A DNA stretch of 64,000 nucleotides from Aporhodopirellula aestuarii (GTDB lineage Bacteria > Planctomycetota > Planctomycetia > Pirellulales > Pirellulaceae): NCBI RefSeq assembly GCF_023701485.1, contig NZ_JAMQBK010000016.1, positions 98,588-162,587 of the forward strand. The letters run 5' to 3'. Below, one piece after another: positions 28,223 to 36,010 of the stretch. The notes beneath the pieces are model-generated. The model saw nothing but the letters and a program-made list of their open reading frames with translations, ran no database searches and was not told the origin of the DNA. The translations under genes were made by a program, and so were the position numbers. Each line of letters starts with the position of its first letter. Positions within the stretch are counted from its first letter, which is position 1.

Positions 28223-28978
28223 ATGCCCAGCTCACTCGATCGCCGACAACTATTCCAAGCCTCTGCGACCGCGATTGTCGTCGGCGGTCTCAACACCGCC
28301 CTCGCAACGTCCACATCTGCCGCCGAGTCCGCTAAAGGCTCGCTCGTCCAAGACGCCACAGTTCTCTTTCAGGGTGACTCGATCACCGACGCGGGACGAG
28401 ATCGCAAACGCGGCAACGCGAATGACTCACGATCGCTCGGCCACGGTTACCCGGTCCTGGTCGCGGGCGGACTGCTCAAAGATTATGCGGGAAAGAACAT
28501 CAAGGTTTTCAACCGTGGCATCAGCGGCCACAAGGTCCCCGATTTGGCCAACCGCTGGCAAGCCGATTGCATCGATATCAAACCTGACGTGCTGAGCATC
28601 TTGATCGGTGTCAACGACATTTGGCACAAGCTCAACGGACGCTACGACGGTACCGTGGAAACATATGAGACCGGCTACAAAGCGTTGCTCGAAGACACCT
28701 TGGAAAAACTGCCCAACGTTCGGATCGCGATCTGCGAACCATTCGTGCTTCGCTGTGGCGCAGTCGGAGACCACTGGTTCCCGGAATTCACGCAGCGTCT
28801 CGAGGCTGCCCGCCGTGTCGCCGACGAGCTATCGCTCGAACGCGTCGCCTTCCAAGACATGTTCGATGAAGCGATCAAGGTGGCACCACCGCAGTATTGG
28901 GCTGCCGATGGTGTCCATCCGACTCTCGCAGGCCACACACTGATGGCGGAAACTTGGCGTCAAACGCTCGGGCTGTAA
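28223..28978 (+). CDS. Secreted SGNH/GDSL hydrolase with twin-arginine signal
   Basis: This 251-residue enzyme of the SGNH hydrolase superfamily hydrolyses esters, perhaps acetyl groups on polysaccharides. The N-terminus SLDRRQLFQASATAIVVGG has the twin-arginine pattern and a short hydrophobic core, with a likely cut after the TSAAES region, so the folded enzyme is exported by Tat. Catalytic blocks are GDSITD (Ser53), the Gly of NRGISGH (block II, about 97-103), GVNDIW (Asn131) and DGVHPT (Asp229 and His232). All four are intact. A family with similar length includes rhamnogalacturonan acetylesterases and sialate esterases; the substrate cannot be chosen here. It lies 155 bases after the kinase gene and may be transcribed separately. 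Confidence 0.87.
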   Translation: MPSSLDRRQLFQASATAIVVGGLNTALATSTSAAESAKGSLVQDATVLFQGDSITDAGRDRKRGNANDSRSLGHGYPVLVAGGLLKDYAGKNIKVFNRGISGHKVPDLANRWQADCIDIKPDVLSILIGVNDIWHKLNGRYDGTVETYETGYKALLEDTLEKLPNVRIAICEPFVLRCGAVGDHWFPEFTQRLEAARRVADELSLERVAFQDMFDEAIKVAPPQYWAADGVHPTLAGHTLMAETWRQTLGL

Positions 28979-29064
28979 TCGCCGGATTGGGTAAAAGACG
29001 CAATCGCGCATCACACGGCAACCTCATCGATCCCGGTTCATTGAGGTTGCCGTATCAGCGCATG

Positions 29065-29091
29065 AAAAAGGGCTCTTCGTGAGAAGAGCCC
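29065..29091 (-). terminator. Intrinsic terminator, minus strand
   Basis: The minus strand reads GGGCTCTTC, a four-base loop, GAAGAGCCC and then TTTTT. The stem has nine perfect pairs. It lies about 150 bases beyond the stop of the small secreted protein gene at 29245 and should end its transcript. It could also serve as a back-stop for the convergent GDSL gene. Confidence 0.75.
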
Positions 29092-29244
29092 GTTCATGTG
29101 CCCGTGCTGGGAAGTTTGCCACGTCACCTAATTCATACGAAGAGTTCTCGGTCCCGTGATGCTTTTGCATCGGATTCCACAGTCAAACTGAGAAGCCGGT
29201 TGCCAACCATGGCATCGATCGCTCATGCATTCGGCACACAGACT

Positions 29245-29616
29245 TTAGTGATGCCCGTGACCGTGATGCCGACCGTAGTGGAGGTCATAGTGACCGGGCA
29301 CGTAATGGAAGTGGTTTCCGTGCGGTACAAGTGACGGGGCATGGTAATCGTAGTGCGGTTGGGTGTATCCGCGATAACCGGAGTGATACCGCGACCCGAC
29401 GCTCGGATAAACGATGCTACTGCCGTGGTACGGGCTGTAGCTTCGATAGCCACCATATCCCGAATATCGTGACGAGTAACCGTACGAGGGATATCCGAAG
29501 CCGCCCGAACCGATCGAGAACGAAAACCCGCCCGCGTCTGCTTGCGGTGCGTCACCTGCCAAAACCATTGCCACGGCGAGCACGGGAACGCTGAGGAATT
29601 TTGCTATACGAGACAT
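29245..29616 (-). CDS. Small secreted Gly/Tyr/Ser/His-rich protein
   Basis: A protein of 123 residues. MSRIAKFLSVPVLAVAMVLA is a typical signal peptide, with probable cleavage after ADA (about residue 28). The mature chain is low in complexity: GFGYPSYGYSSRYSGYGGYRSY and similar units, then a His-rich end (HYGRHHGHGHH). Such compositions are found in structural, adhesive or metal-binding surface proteins. No family could be named. The start is supported by a strong AGAAGGAA ribosome site seven or eight bases before the ATG; a longer frame upstream to 29730 lacks this. A minus-strand terminator lies downstream, so this looks like a single-gene unit. Confidence 0.72.
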   Translation of the reverse strand: MSRIAKFLSVPVLAVAMVLAGDAPQADAGGFSFSIGSGGFGYPSYGYSSRYSGYGGYRSYSPYHGSSIVYPSVGSRYHSGYRGYTQPHYDYHAPSLVPHGNHFHYVPGHYDLHYGRHHGHGHH

Positions 29617-29837
29617 GTTGTTTTTCCTTCTATTAGCGAAACGTGTCCCCGCCGTGCCGCCGACATGGCGACTGCGAGAAGGAGCGTGAAACTCGTTTCT
29701 GTGATTACCTAATCGCAATGCCAATGCCAAAGTGGCAAGATCCCCGGATTTCTGTCACTTTACCCCAGAAAACACGGCAAATTTCGTGACATTTGCAATC
29801 CAAAATCGCCCCCGCCGAAACCGGCGTGACGTCATTC

Positions 29838-29856
29838 TGATATCAAATCGATATCA
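29838..29856. promoter_or_regulatory. Inverted repeat TGATATC-n5-GATATCA
   Basis: Two exact 7-base arms flank AAATC. The 19-base size and AT-rich half-sites are typical of a dimeric regulator site. It lies 222 bases before the small secreted protein start and about 550 before the Mur-like gene. Confidence 0.4.
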
Positions 29857-29878
29857 CATGTGATTCAGATTGAGACGG

Positions 29879-29896
29879 TTTCGTTAAACAACGAAA
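29879..29896. promoter_or_regulatory. Inverted repeat TTTCGTT-AAAC-AACGAAA
   Basis: Exact 7-base arms with a four-base spacer, 23 bases beyond the previous palindrome. It could be a second operator or a small RNA hairpin. There is no long T-run on either strand. Confidence 0.35.
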
Positions 29897-29915
29897 TTTG
29901 GAGATCGCTTCGGCC

Positions 29916-29957
29916 AGGCTTGGGACGTCATGGAACAGGCTTGGAACCTCGTGGAAC
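29916..29957 (+). repeat. Two-copy 21-base tandem repeat
   Basis: The unit AGGCTTGGGACGTCATGGAAC is followed directly by a copy with 18 of 21 bases the same. TGGAAC recurs three times. It is too short to call a satellite, and its role is unknown. Confidence 0.5.
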
Positions 29958-30403
29958 GGTCGATCGTGCTCCCTCTCCGGGCGGTACGGACAGTTTTGAG
30001 GGGCCATGTCTCGCATCCGCAATCGACGCTCCCCCGCCTTCAGAACAGCATGAAGTCATTGTCGACCATGGCGTCGTCGTGACCCGGTATACCAACTTCA
30101 GGTGCTTGAATGCGTTTTTTGTCATGCCCGACTTACGCAAAGGTCACCGTTTAACAACCGATTGCCGACGTTCTTGGGGAAATGGAATTTCGACCTTGAC
30201 CGAATGGTGCAGATGGGAACAATTAGCTTCTCAGTCAAACGGCTTCGGTAAGGAATCGTTTGGCAAACACGGGAACGGATTTCTCGTGAAAGCTTTGCCA
30301 CCGGTGTGGGCGTCGTGACGAATGAGCGTCGTGCGTCCTTAGTAGATCAGCCGGATCGGGTGGGGCGGATTTGATCTTTCAGCGTCAGCACGGAGGCGAC
30401 GAG

Positions 30404-32248
30404 ATGCACCATTCTATCAATCGTTCGATCGAGTTTTTGACCAACCGAGCACACATCGGCTGGCAAACCCCGGTTCACCGCGAACCGACATGCACGCCTG
30501 ACAATTCGTCCACCTCGGACACGGCGACCAAGACTCTCGAAAAAATCAGCAGCGCTGTCGCTCGCATTTCGGACGACCAAGAGCAAACGGACGCGACGCT
30601 AACCGATTCGGACTCCGATGCTGCCGAAACCGATTCGCCGATTCACTCGCTCGCCTCGCTGCTCCCCCAAGCACGATTCTTCACCGGCACCGACATCGCA
30701 TTCTATTCGATCGCCGAATCGGCTGAGCAATGCACTCCGGGGCAACTCGTGGTATACCGTCTCGGCATCGATTGCCCGGTTGAGCTGATCGCCCAGGCCA
30801 TGGCACGGGGCGCCGCCGGAATCCTGACCGAGCAAGTCTTGCCGGTTCCATTGCCACAGTGCATCGTCTGCGACACCGATCGCGCGCTGGCGGAGATCGC
30901 TGCCAAACAACTGATTGATGAGAACGGCTCGCGTCCCGATCAACGCTTGCTCACCATCGGCATCGTCGGCGAGAACGGAAAGAGCACAACGGCACTGTGC
31001 CTCGCTCAAGTTCTTCGGGACGTTCCTTGCCGCGTCGCCTACCACACCGATCTCGGACACAGCGACGGCATCACATCCGAAGCGTCCGAACAACCTCTGG
31101 CCGGTGACGCCGAAATCATCAATCGGGTCAGCGAAGCGGCCGACGCCGGAGCGGCCGTGACGATTCTCGAACTTGACGCACAAGTCCTGCGTTGTGGTGG
31201 ATACGATCAGATCGGATTGGACATCCTGGTCATCGTCGGTCGTAACTCAGCACGCTGTGACTTCGGTCCTTCACCCGTCGATTGTGCGATCGAGCGAGTC
31301 ACCGCCGATGGCATCATCGTCGTGTCCGTCGATGACCGCCGCAGCATGCGCACCGTCGAAGCATCTGGGCATTCCTATTTGACCTATGGCGTCGAAGTTG
31401 ACGCCGACGTGACGCTGAAAACGATTGACATTGAAGACGGCGCACTCAACGCGATGCTTCGAAATGAAAGCCGATCGGCAATGTTCGAGTCGCTCCTCGG
31501 CCAAGGTGTGTTCACTGAATCTCTCGTCGCCGCAGCAGCAGTGGGCGTGGCAACCGACAATCCATTGGTGCAAGTTGCTGAATCACTCGGCAAACTTCGC
31601 GAACTGCCGGGACGCTGCCAGCGGGTAACGGTCGACGAGTGGAACATCGCACAGGCCGCTCCTTCGATGGTGCTCGACGTAGCAGGATCGCCTCGCCGCG
31701 TTTCCTTCGTTCTCGATGCGATGCGACGGCAAATGCAATCAGCGTCGCCGGCATGCTTACCGATGAACGCGAAAGTACATACCGGTTCGTCACAACGCGC
31801 CAAGATGTGGTGCGTGCTGGCACTCTCGGCCTCCGATGACCTGGATACCCTCGCCCAGTACGGACGTCTCATGGAGACGATGCCGGACCACTGTGTGCTG
31901 ACGTGTGCCCCCGACGCAAAGGAACAGTTTCTGTCCCTGAGTCACGGTGTACTCGATGGCGTGGAAAACTGTGCCGCGATGCGTCTGGTCGCCGACCAAG
32001 AACGAGCGATCGCATGGGCAACACAGTGTGCCGGCCCCAATGACATGGTGGTTGCACTCGGTGGCATCAACCGGAAGTCCGCTCACGCACAGCGTGAAGA
32101 CGCACTTCGGCTGCAGCGACTGATGGAAAACCTGATGCGTGATGCGGGCGGCGATTCCAAGACCGCGAATCACGGCCCGGCACAGAGCCAAAGCACGACC
32201 GTCGAGCACGCGTCAACGCAGCTCAAAATCTTCAACCCGGAAGGCTGA
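30404..32248 (+). CDS. Mur ligase (MurE-like) homologue lacking key catalytic motifs
   Basis: A 614-residue protein with the three-domain order of MurE. An N-terminal domain binds the UDP sugar in true enzymes. The central ATP site reads GIVGENGKSTT (186-196, with Glu where Thr is usual). The C-terminal domain has GRCQRV near 403 and MVVALGGINRKSAHAQRED in the place of the MurE ending. The usual TNLTRDHLDYH segment is replaced by IVGRNSARCDFG (about 277-288), and the DYAHTPDAL segment by DVAGSPRRV (about 425-433). Normal peptidoglycan ligase activity is therefore unlikely. ATG at 30404 follows a good GGAGG site (30392-30396). A 70-residue acidic leader precedes the domain. Its product ends four bases before the convergent lepA gene. 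Confidence 0.75.
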   Translation: MHHSINRSIEFLTNRAHIGWQTPVHREPTCTPDNSSTSDTATKTLEKISSAVARISDDQEQTDATLTDSDSDAAETDSPIHSLASLLPQARFFTGTDIAFYSIAESAEQCTPGQLVVYRLGIDCPVELIAQAMARGAAGILTEQVLPVPLPQCIVCDTDRALAEIAAKQLIDENGSRPDQRLLTIGIVGENGKSTTALCLAQVLRDVPCRVAYHTDLGHSDGITSEASEQPLAGDAEIINRVSEAADAGAAVTILELDAQVLRCGGYDQIGLDILVIVGRNSARCDFGPSPVDCAIERVTADGIIVVSVDDRRSMRTVEASGHSYLTYGVEVDADVTLKTIDIEDGALNAMLRNESRSAMFESLLGQGVFTESLVAAAAVGVATDNPLVQVAESLGKLRELPGRCQRVTVDEWNIAQAAPSMVLDVAGSPRRVSFVLDAMRRQMQSASPACLPMNAKVHTGSSQRAKMWCVLALSASDDLDTLAQYGRLMETMPDHCVLTCAPDAKEQFLSLSHGVLDGVENCAAMRLVADQERAIAWATQCAGPNDMVVALGGINRKSAHAQREDALRLQRLMENLMRDAGGDSKTANHGPAQSQSTTVEHASTQLKIFNPEG

Positions 32249-32252
32249 GCGA

Positions 32253-34058
32253 TCAATCGTCGCCGCTGCTAAGCACCGCCATGAAGGCCTTCTGGCTGAT
32301 CTCGACGTTACCGATCGCCTTCATGCGTTTCTTACCCTCTTTCTGCTTCTGCAGCAGTTTTTTCTTTCGCGACACGTCACCGCCGTAACACTTCGCGGTG
32401 ACGTTTTTACGCATCGCGGGAACGGTTTCGCGAGCGATCACGCGACTGCCGATCGCCGCCTGAACGGCAACCTCAAACATGTGCCGTTCGATCTCTGCTT
32501 TGAGCCGCTTGGCAACCGCGCGACCGCGCCGGTCCGCATCGGCTCGGTGACAAACGACCGAGAGCGCATCGACGCGACTGCCGTTGACCATGATATCGAG
32601 CCGGCACAAATCGGCAGATTCATAACCGACCATTTCATAATCGAGGGTACCGTAGCCCCGCGTGCAGCTCTTGATCTTGTCGTGCAAATCATAGATCACT
32701 TCGGCGAGCGGGATGTTGTATGTCAACATCGCACGGCCCGCTCCGATGTACTCTTGATTGCGTTGGATGCCGCGTCGCTCTTGGCACAGCTTGATGACCG
32801 AACCGATGTATTCTTCCGGCACGATCACGTTGCACTTGACGATCGGTTGACGGAACTCTTCGATCTCACCCGGCTCGGGGACATCTTGCGGCTTGTGAAT
32901 CATCTTTGTCTCGCCGCGTTTAAGCTTGATCTCATACGTCACGTTCGGCGCGGTCTGAACGAGGTCAATGTCGGATTCTTGCTCAAGCCGCTGTTGCACG
33001 ATTTCCATGTGCAACAATCCGAGAAAGCCACACCGAAACCCGAAGCCGAGCGCTTCGCTGGTTTCCGGTTCGAACTCAAAACTCGGATCATTGACGGAGA
33101 GTCGCTCAAGCGCATCTCGCAGGTCGGTAAACTCTTGCCCATCGCTCGGGAACAATCCGCAATAAACCATCCGTCGCGGCCGGTCATACCCGGGAAGCGC
33201 CGGGGCAGGGTGCTTCCCAACGATCGAGACCGTGTCCCCGATGTGGACCTCACCAAGACTCTTGATGTTGCAGATGAGGTATCCGACCTGGCCCGCGGAC
33301 AGCTCTTTGCAAGCGACACGGCCCGGTGAGAATTGCCCGAGTTCGATCACCTCGTGCTCCGTTCCGGCGCGAAGGAATTTGATCTTTTGTCCCGCTCGAA
33401 CGGTGCCTTGCATCACACGGATATAAGTGATCGCGCCGCGAAAGTCGTCATAGTTGGAATCAAAAACCATCGCCTGGAGTGTCGCCTCCGGGTCCCCGGT
33501 CGGCGCGGGAATTCGATCGATAATCGCATCGAGCAGCCCCGCGACCCCGACCCCCGTTTTGGCACTCACGCGAACACAATCGTCCGGGTCGGTGCCAAGC
33601 GAATTCATCATCTCTTCGGCAACCTCATCGGGCCGCGCGTGAGTCAGGTCGATCTTGTTGATGACCGGAATGATGAGCAAGTCATGCTCCATCGCGGCGA
33701 ACGCGTTGGCCATCGTTTGAGCTTCGACACCCTGAAATGCGTCGACGAGCAACAACGCCCCTTCGCAGCACGCCAACGACCGAGAGACTTCGTATTGAAA
33801 GTCGACGTGACCGGGCGTGTCGATCAAGTTGAGCTGATAGGTGGTGTCGCCATGTCGAAACGGCATCGCAACGGCGCGGGCTTTGATGGTGATCCCCCGC
33901 TGCCGTTCGAGCGCCAAATCGTCGAGCAATTGCGACTTCATCTCCCGCGTAGAAACCGTGCCGGTTTCTTCGAGCAAACGGTCGGCCAGCGTGCTTTTGC
34001 CGTGGTCGATGTGAGCGATGATGCAGAAGTTGCGGATGTTCTTGGTTTGAGAGGACAT
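32253..34058 (-). CDS. lepA: Elongation factor 4 (LepA), ribosomal back-translocase GTPase
   Basis: The protein has 601 residues, the normal LepA length. LepA is a translational GTPase acting on ribosomes in assembly or stalled states. The G motifs are AHIDHGKSTLADRL near the start, DTPGHVDF (about 81-88) and NKIDLTHA (about 135-142). After the EF-G-like domains 2, 3 and 5 comes the LepA-specific C-terminal domain with DALSVVCHRADADRRGRAVAKRLK and CYGGDVSRKKKLLQKQKEGKKRMK. All are in place. The ATG at 34058 gives MSSQTKNIRNFCIIAHIDHGKS, the usual start. The gene is convergent with the Mur-like gene with a gap of four bases. Confidence 0.97.
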   Translation of the reverse strand: MSSQTKNIRNFCIIAHIDHGKSTLADRLLEETGTVSTREMKSQLLDDLALERQRGITIKARAVAMPFRHGDTTYQLNLIDTPGHVDFQYEVSRSLACCEGALLLVDAFQGVEAQTMANAFAAMEHDLLIIPVINKIDLTHARPDEVAEEMMNSLGTDPDDCVRVSAKTGVGVAGLLDAIIDRIPAPTGDPEATLQAMVFDSNYDDFRGAITYIRVMQGTVRAGQKIKFLRAGTEHEVIELGQFSPGRVACKELSAGQVGYLICNIKSLGEVHIGDTVSIVGKHPAPALPGYDRPRRMVYCGLFPSDGQEFTDLRDALERLSVNDPSFEFEPETSEALGFGFRCGFLGLLHMEIVQQRLEQESDIDLVQTAPNVTYEIKLKRGETKMIHKPQDVPEPGEIEEFRQPIVKCNVIVPEEYIGSVIKLCQERRGIQRNQEYIGAGRAMLTYNIPLAEVIYDLHDKIKSCTRGYGTLDYEMVGYESADLCRLDIMVNGSRVDALSVVCHRADADRRGRAVAKRLKAEIERHMFEVAVQAAIGSRVIARETVPAMRKNVTAKCYGGDVSRKKKLLQKQKEGKKRMKAIGNVEISQKAFMAVLSSGDD

Positions 34059-34196
34059 ATGGAGACGCTGCCGGTGGCAAGCTCGTAATGGATGATGTGG
34101 TTGTATTGGATGAATCTGGCCGCAATTCGCGGGTCCCGCGCACGCGTGAGTGAACGCTTGAGGAGTTCACGTGACGCAGGTCGAACAGGAACTGAG

Positions 34197-35249
34197 CTAG
34201 GAGCCGATTTTCCTCGCATAGCCGGCGGCGCCGAGATACCCGGCGTCACTGCCGAGGGTGGCGAAGGAAATCGTTGTCCCTTCGAAAACATTTGAGAATG
34301 TTCGCTCTCGGAACTCTTCGCGGATTCGCTCCAGGAATCGTCTTCCGATCGCACAATCGGCTCCGCCAAAGTTCATCGCACCACCGAGCACGACGCTCCC
34401 GGGATCAATGGTGTGCACGAGGGTCGTCACGGCGATGCCGAGCCACCGCGCGGTGTCGTCGATCACCGAATTAGCCAATGCGTCACCGGCCAGGGCGGCT
34501 TCGTAGACGCGCTTGCTCGTCAGCCCGTCTTCGGCGTCGCCCTCGCCGGGCTCATCAAGGTAACGGTACAACTGGCTTTCCGGGATATCGCGAAGTCGTT
34601 TACGCGTAATCGCCACAACGCCGGTCGCCGACGCGTACGCTTCGAGTTGGCCGCGTCCGCCGCCCCACTCGCAGAGCTGCGCATCTGGCGCCGAGTCGAC
34701 GAGGATGTGCCCGCACTCGCTGCCGAAACTGTTCACTCCATTGACGAGTTCATTTTCGATGATGATCCCGCCTCCGACGCCGGTGCCAAGGGTGAGCAAG
34801 ATCATCGACGATTGCTGAGCACCGCTGCCCAACCAAAATTCACCGTAGGCGGCTGCATTGGCATCGTTAAGAAACGAAACGCCACGCCCGGTGGCTTTGG
34901 AGATTTCATCCACGATCGGGAAATCCCACCACGATGGCAATTGAGGCGGGGCAACGAGCCGACCACGAGGCAGGTCCATCGGTCCGGGAGCCCCCATCCC
35001 GATTCCGGGAACGTTCCCAACGACGCCACAACGCCTTTCGGTTTCGTCGACCATCTTCGCTAAACGCTTCACCGCTGCCTCGGGCCCCTCCGACTCCCTG
35101 GTCGGAATTTGCTCGAATGCCACCGTGTGCCCCTGATGATCAACAAGCCCACACTTGATACTGGTACCACCAATATCGATCCCCCAAAAGAACGGGGACG
35201 AGGCGGATTCGATTGGGAAGGAGTGGTCGCGGACGTTGAGGGAAGCCAA
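34197..35249 (-). CDS. ROK family sugar kinase (glucokinase-like)
   Basis: A ROK protein of about 350 residues with the phosphate-binding DIGGTSIKCGLVD motif near the start, LNDANAAAYGE with the catalytic Asp, and LTLGTGVGGGIIIE. It should phosphorylate glucose or a related hexose with ATP. The ROK zinc site (CxCGxxGCxE) is altered to CEWGGGRGQLE, which keeps only the first Cys; some ROK kinases lack this zinc. There is no N-terminal helix-turn-helix, so it is not a repressor. The start is unclear: TTG at 35249 gives MASLNVRD close to the kinase motif, while TTG at 35333 adds 28 residues. Gene lepA lies 138 bases downstream on the complementary-strand order, with no sign of coupling. Confidence 0.85.
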   Translation of the reverse strand: MASLNVRDHSFPIESASSPFFWGIDIGGTSIKCGLVDHQGHTVAFEQIPTRESEGPEAAVKRLAKMVDETERRCGVVGNVPGIGMGAPGPMDLPRGRLVAPPQLPSWWDFPIVDEISKATGRGVSFLNDANAAAYGEFWLGSGAQQSSMILLTLGTGVGGGIIIENELVNGVNSFGSECGHILVDSAPDAQLCEWGGGRGQLEAYASATGVVAITRKRLRDIPESQLYRYLDEPGEGDAEDGLTSKRVYEAALAGDALANSVIDDTARWLGIAVTTLVHTIDPGSVVLGGAMNFGGADCAIGRRFLERIREEFRERTFSNVFEGTTISFATLGSDAGYLGAAGYARKIGS

Positions 35250-35333
35250 GACAAAATTTCGCTGTGAGAGGGTTTGGAAGGCGAGACGATTGCTCGTTAG
35301 CGACCGCTCGATGGCCGTTCGGGGCAGGGGCAA

Positions 35334-36010
35334 TGCACAACTTGGAACGCACCGAGACGAAACCGTCCGCTCGAGCGGAATTGCGTTTTGGGGCGGGATC
35401 GTGCAACGCGGCGTTGAGAAAAAATCGGCAGGCCGGTCCCCAACGCCTCCACAGTATAGAAAACCTTGGCGTTTCGGCGAGGTCCGGTCCCGCTCATTGA
35501 GCCGCGGGCTCAGCCGCTTGAGATTTCAGCCTTTTCGCGGGAGCGACATCTCGGCGGGCTTGACCCACCCAGGTAGGCTGACGTCTGGATCGCAAATCCC
35601 CATCACGAAGGAGGCCCCGTTTGATAGAGGGCGGCTGACGATCAGACAACTCGTCAGCGCGATCACGTTACCGAGATTCCTTTTGGCAAACGCCCGTTGG
35701 CACCGCATGAGGTTGATCCGTCGCCAACAACCGCGAAACCAGCTCATCCCGGACTCCGTGCTGCAGTAGTCAACCCGCAAAACCGTGTCAGTACCAAGGC
35801 CGAGCTGCTCACGAAGTGATTTCCACGACTCGGCAAGGTCACAAAAAAACGCCGGTTGCAGCGAAACTACTTTTGGCACGACGAGCGTGAGCGTTTTTTG
35901 CTCCGCCCGGTTTGCCGCCACCGCGTGACACAGGAACGTCTTCAACGTGTTGCTAGCCGAAATCGGCGCTATCGTCTTGGTCGCTGTCATAAATCACGCG
36001 TGGTTGCGGT
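35334..36010 (+). other. 677-base stretch between the AAA ATPase and ROK kinase genes, no clear gene
   Basis: Both neighbours are on the minus strand. A minus frame from 35990 to 35526 (154 codons) is open but its product has no signal, domain or low-complexity signature, and I do not support it as a gene. A short perfect palindrome TGAGCC-GCG-GGCTCA is at 35498-35512. The part next to 35334 probably has the kinase promoter. Confidence 0.4.

Larger units (their letters stand above)
29617..30403 (+). other. 787-base gap with several palindromes and no convincing gene
   Basis: This stretch lies between a gene leaving on the minus strand and one leaving on the plus strand. It holds inverted repeats at 29753-29791 (TGTCAC and GTGACA), 29838-29856 and 29879-29896, and a 21-base tandem duplication at 29916-29957. 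An open frame from 29860 to 30318 has no recognisable content and looks spurious. The region should include both promoters and might hold a small RNA. Confidence 0.5.

Noticed and set aside
29860..30318. Plus-strand open frame of 152 codons in the gap before the Mur-like gene
   Set aside because: It starts among palindromes and a tandem repeat, lacks a ribosome site, and its product has no signal, span or known motif.
32139..33329. Plus-strand open frame of about 396 codons
   Set aside because: It lies almost wholly opposite lepA, whose identity is certain; the long frame is a by-product of high GC codon use.
35498..35512. Palindrome TGAGCC-GCG-GGCTCA as a terminator
   Set aside because: The stem is only six pairs, there is no T-run, and it is about 500 bases beyond the nearest upstream stop.
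35526..35990. Minus-strand open frame of 154 codons between two minus-strand genes
   Set aside because: No recognisable feature and no start context; kept only as a note in the intergenic entry.
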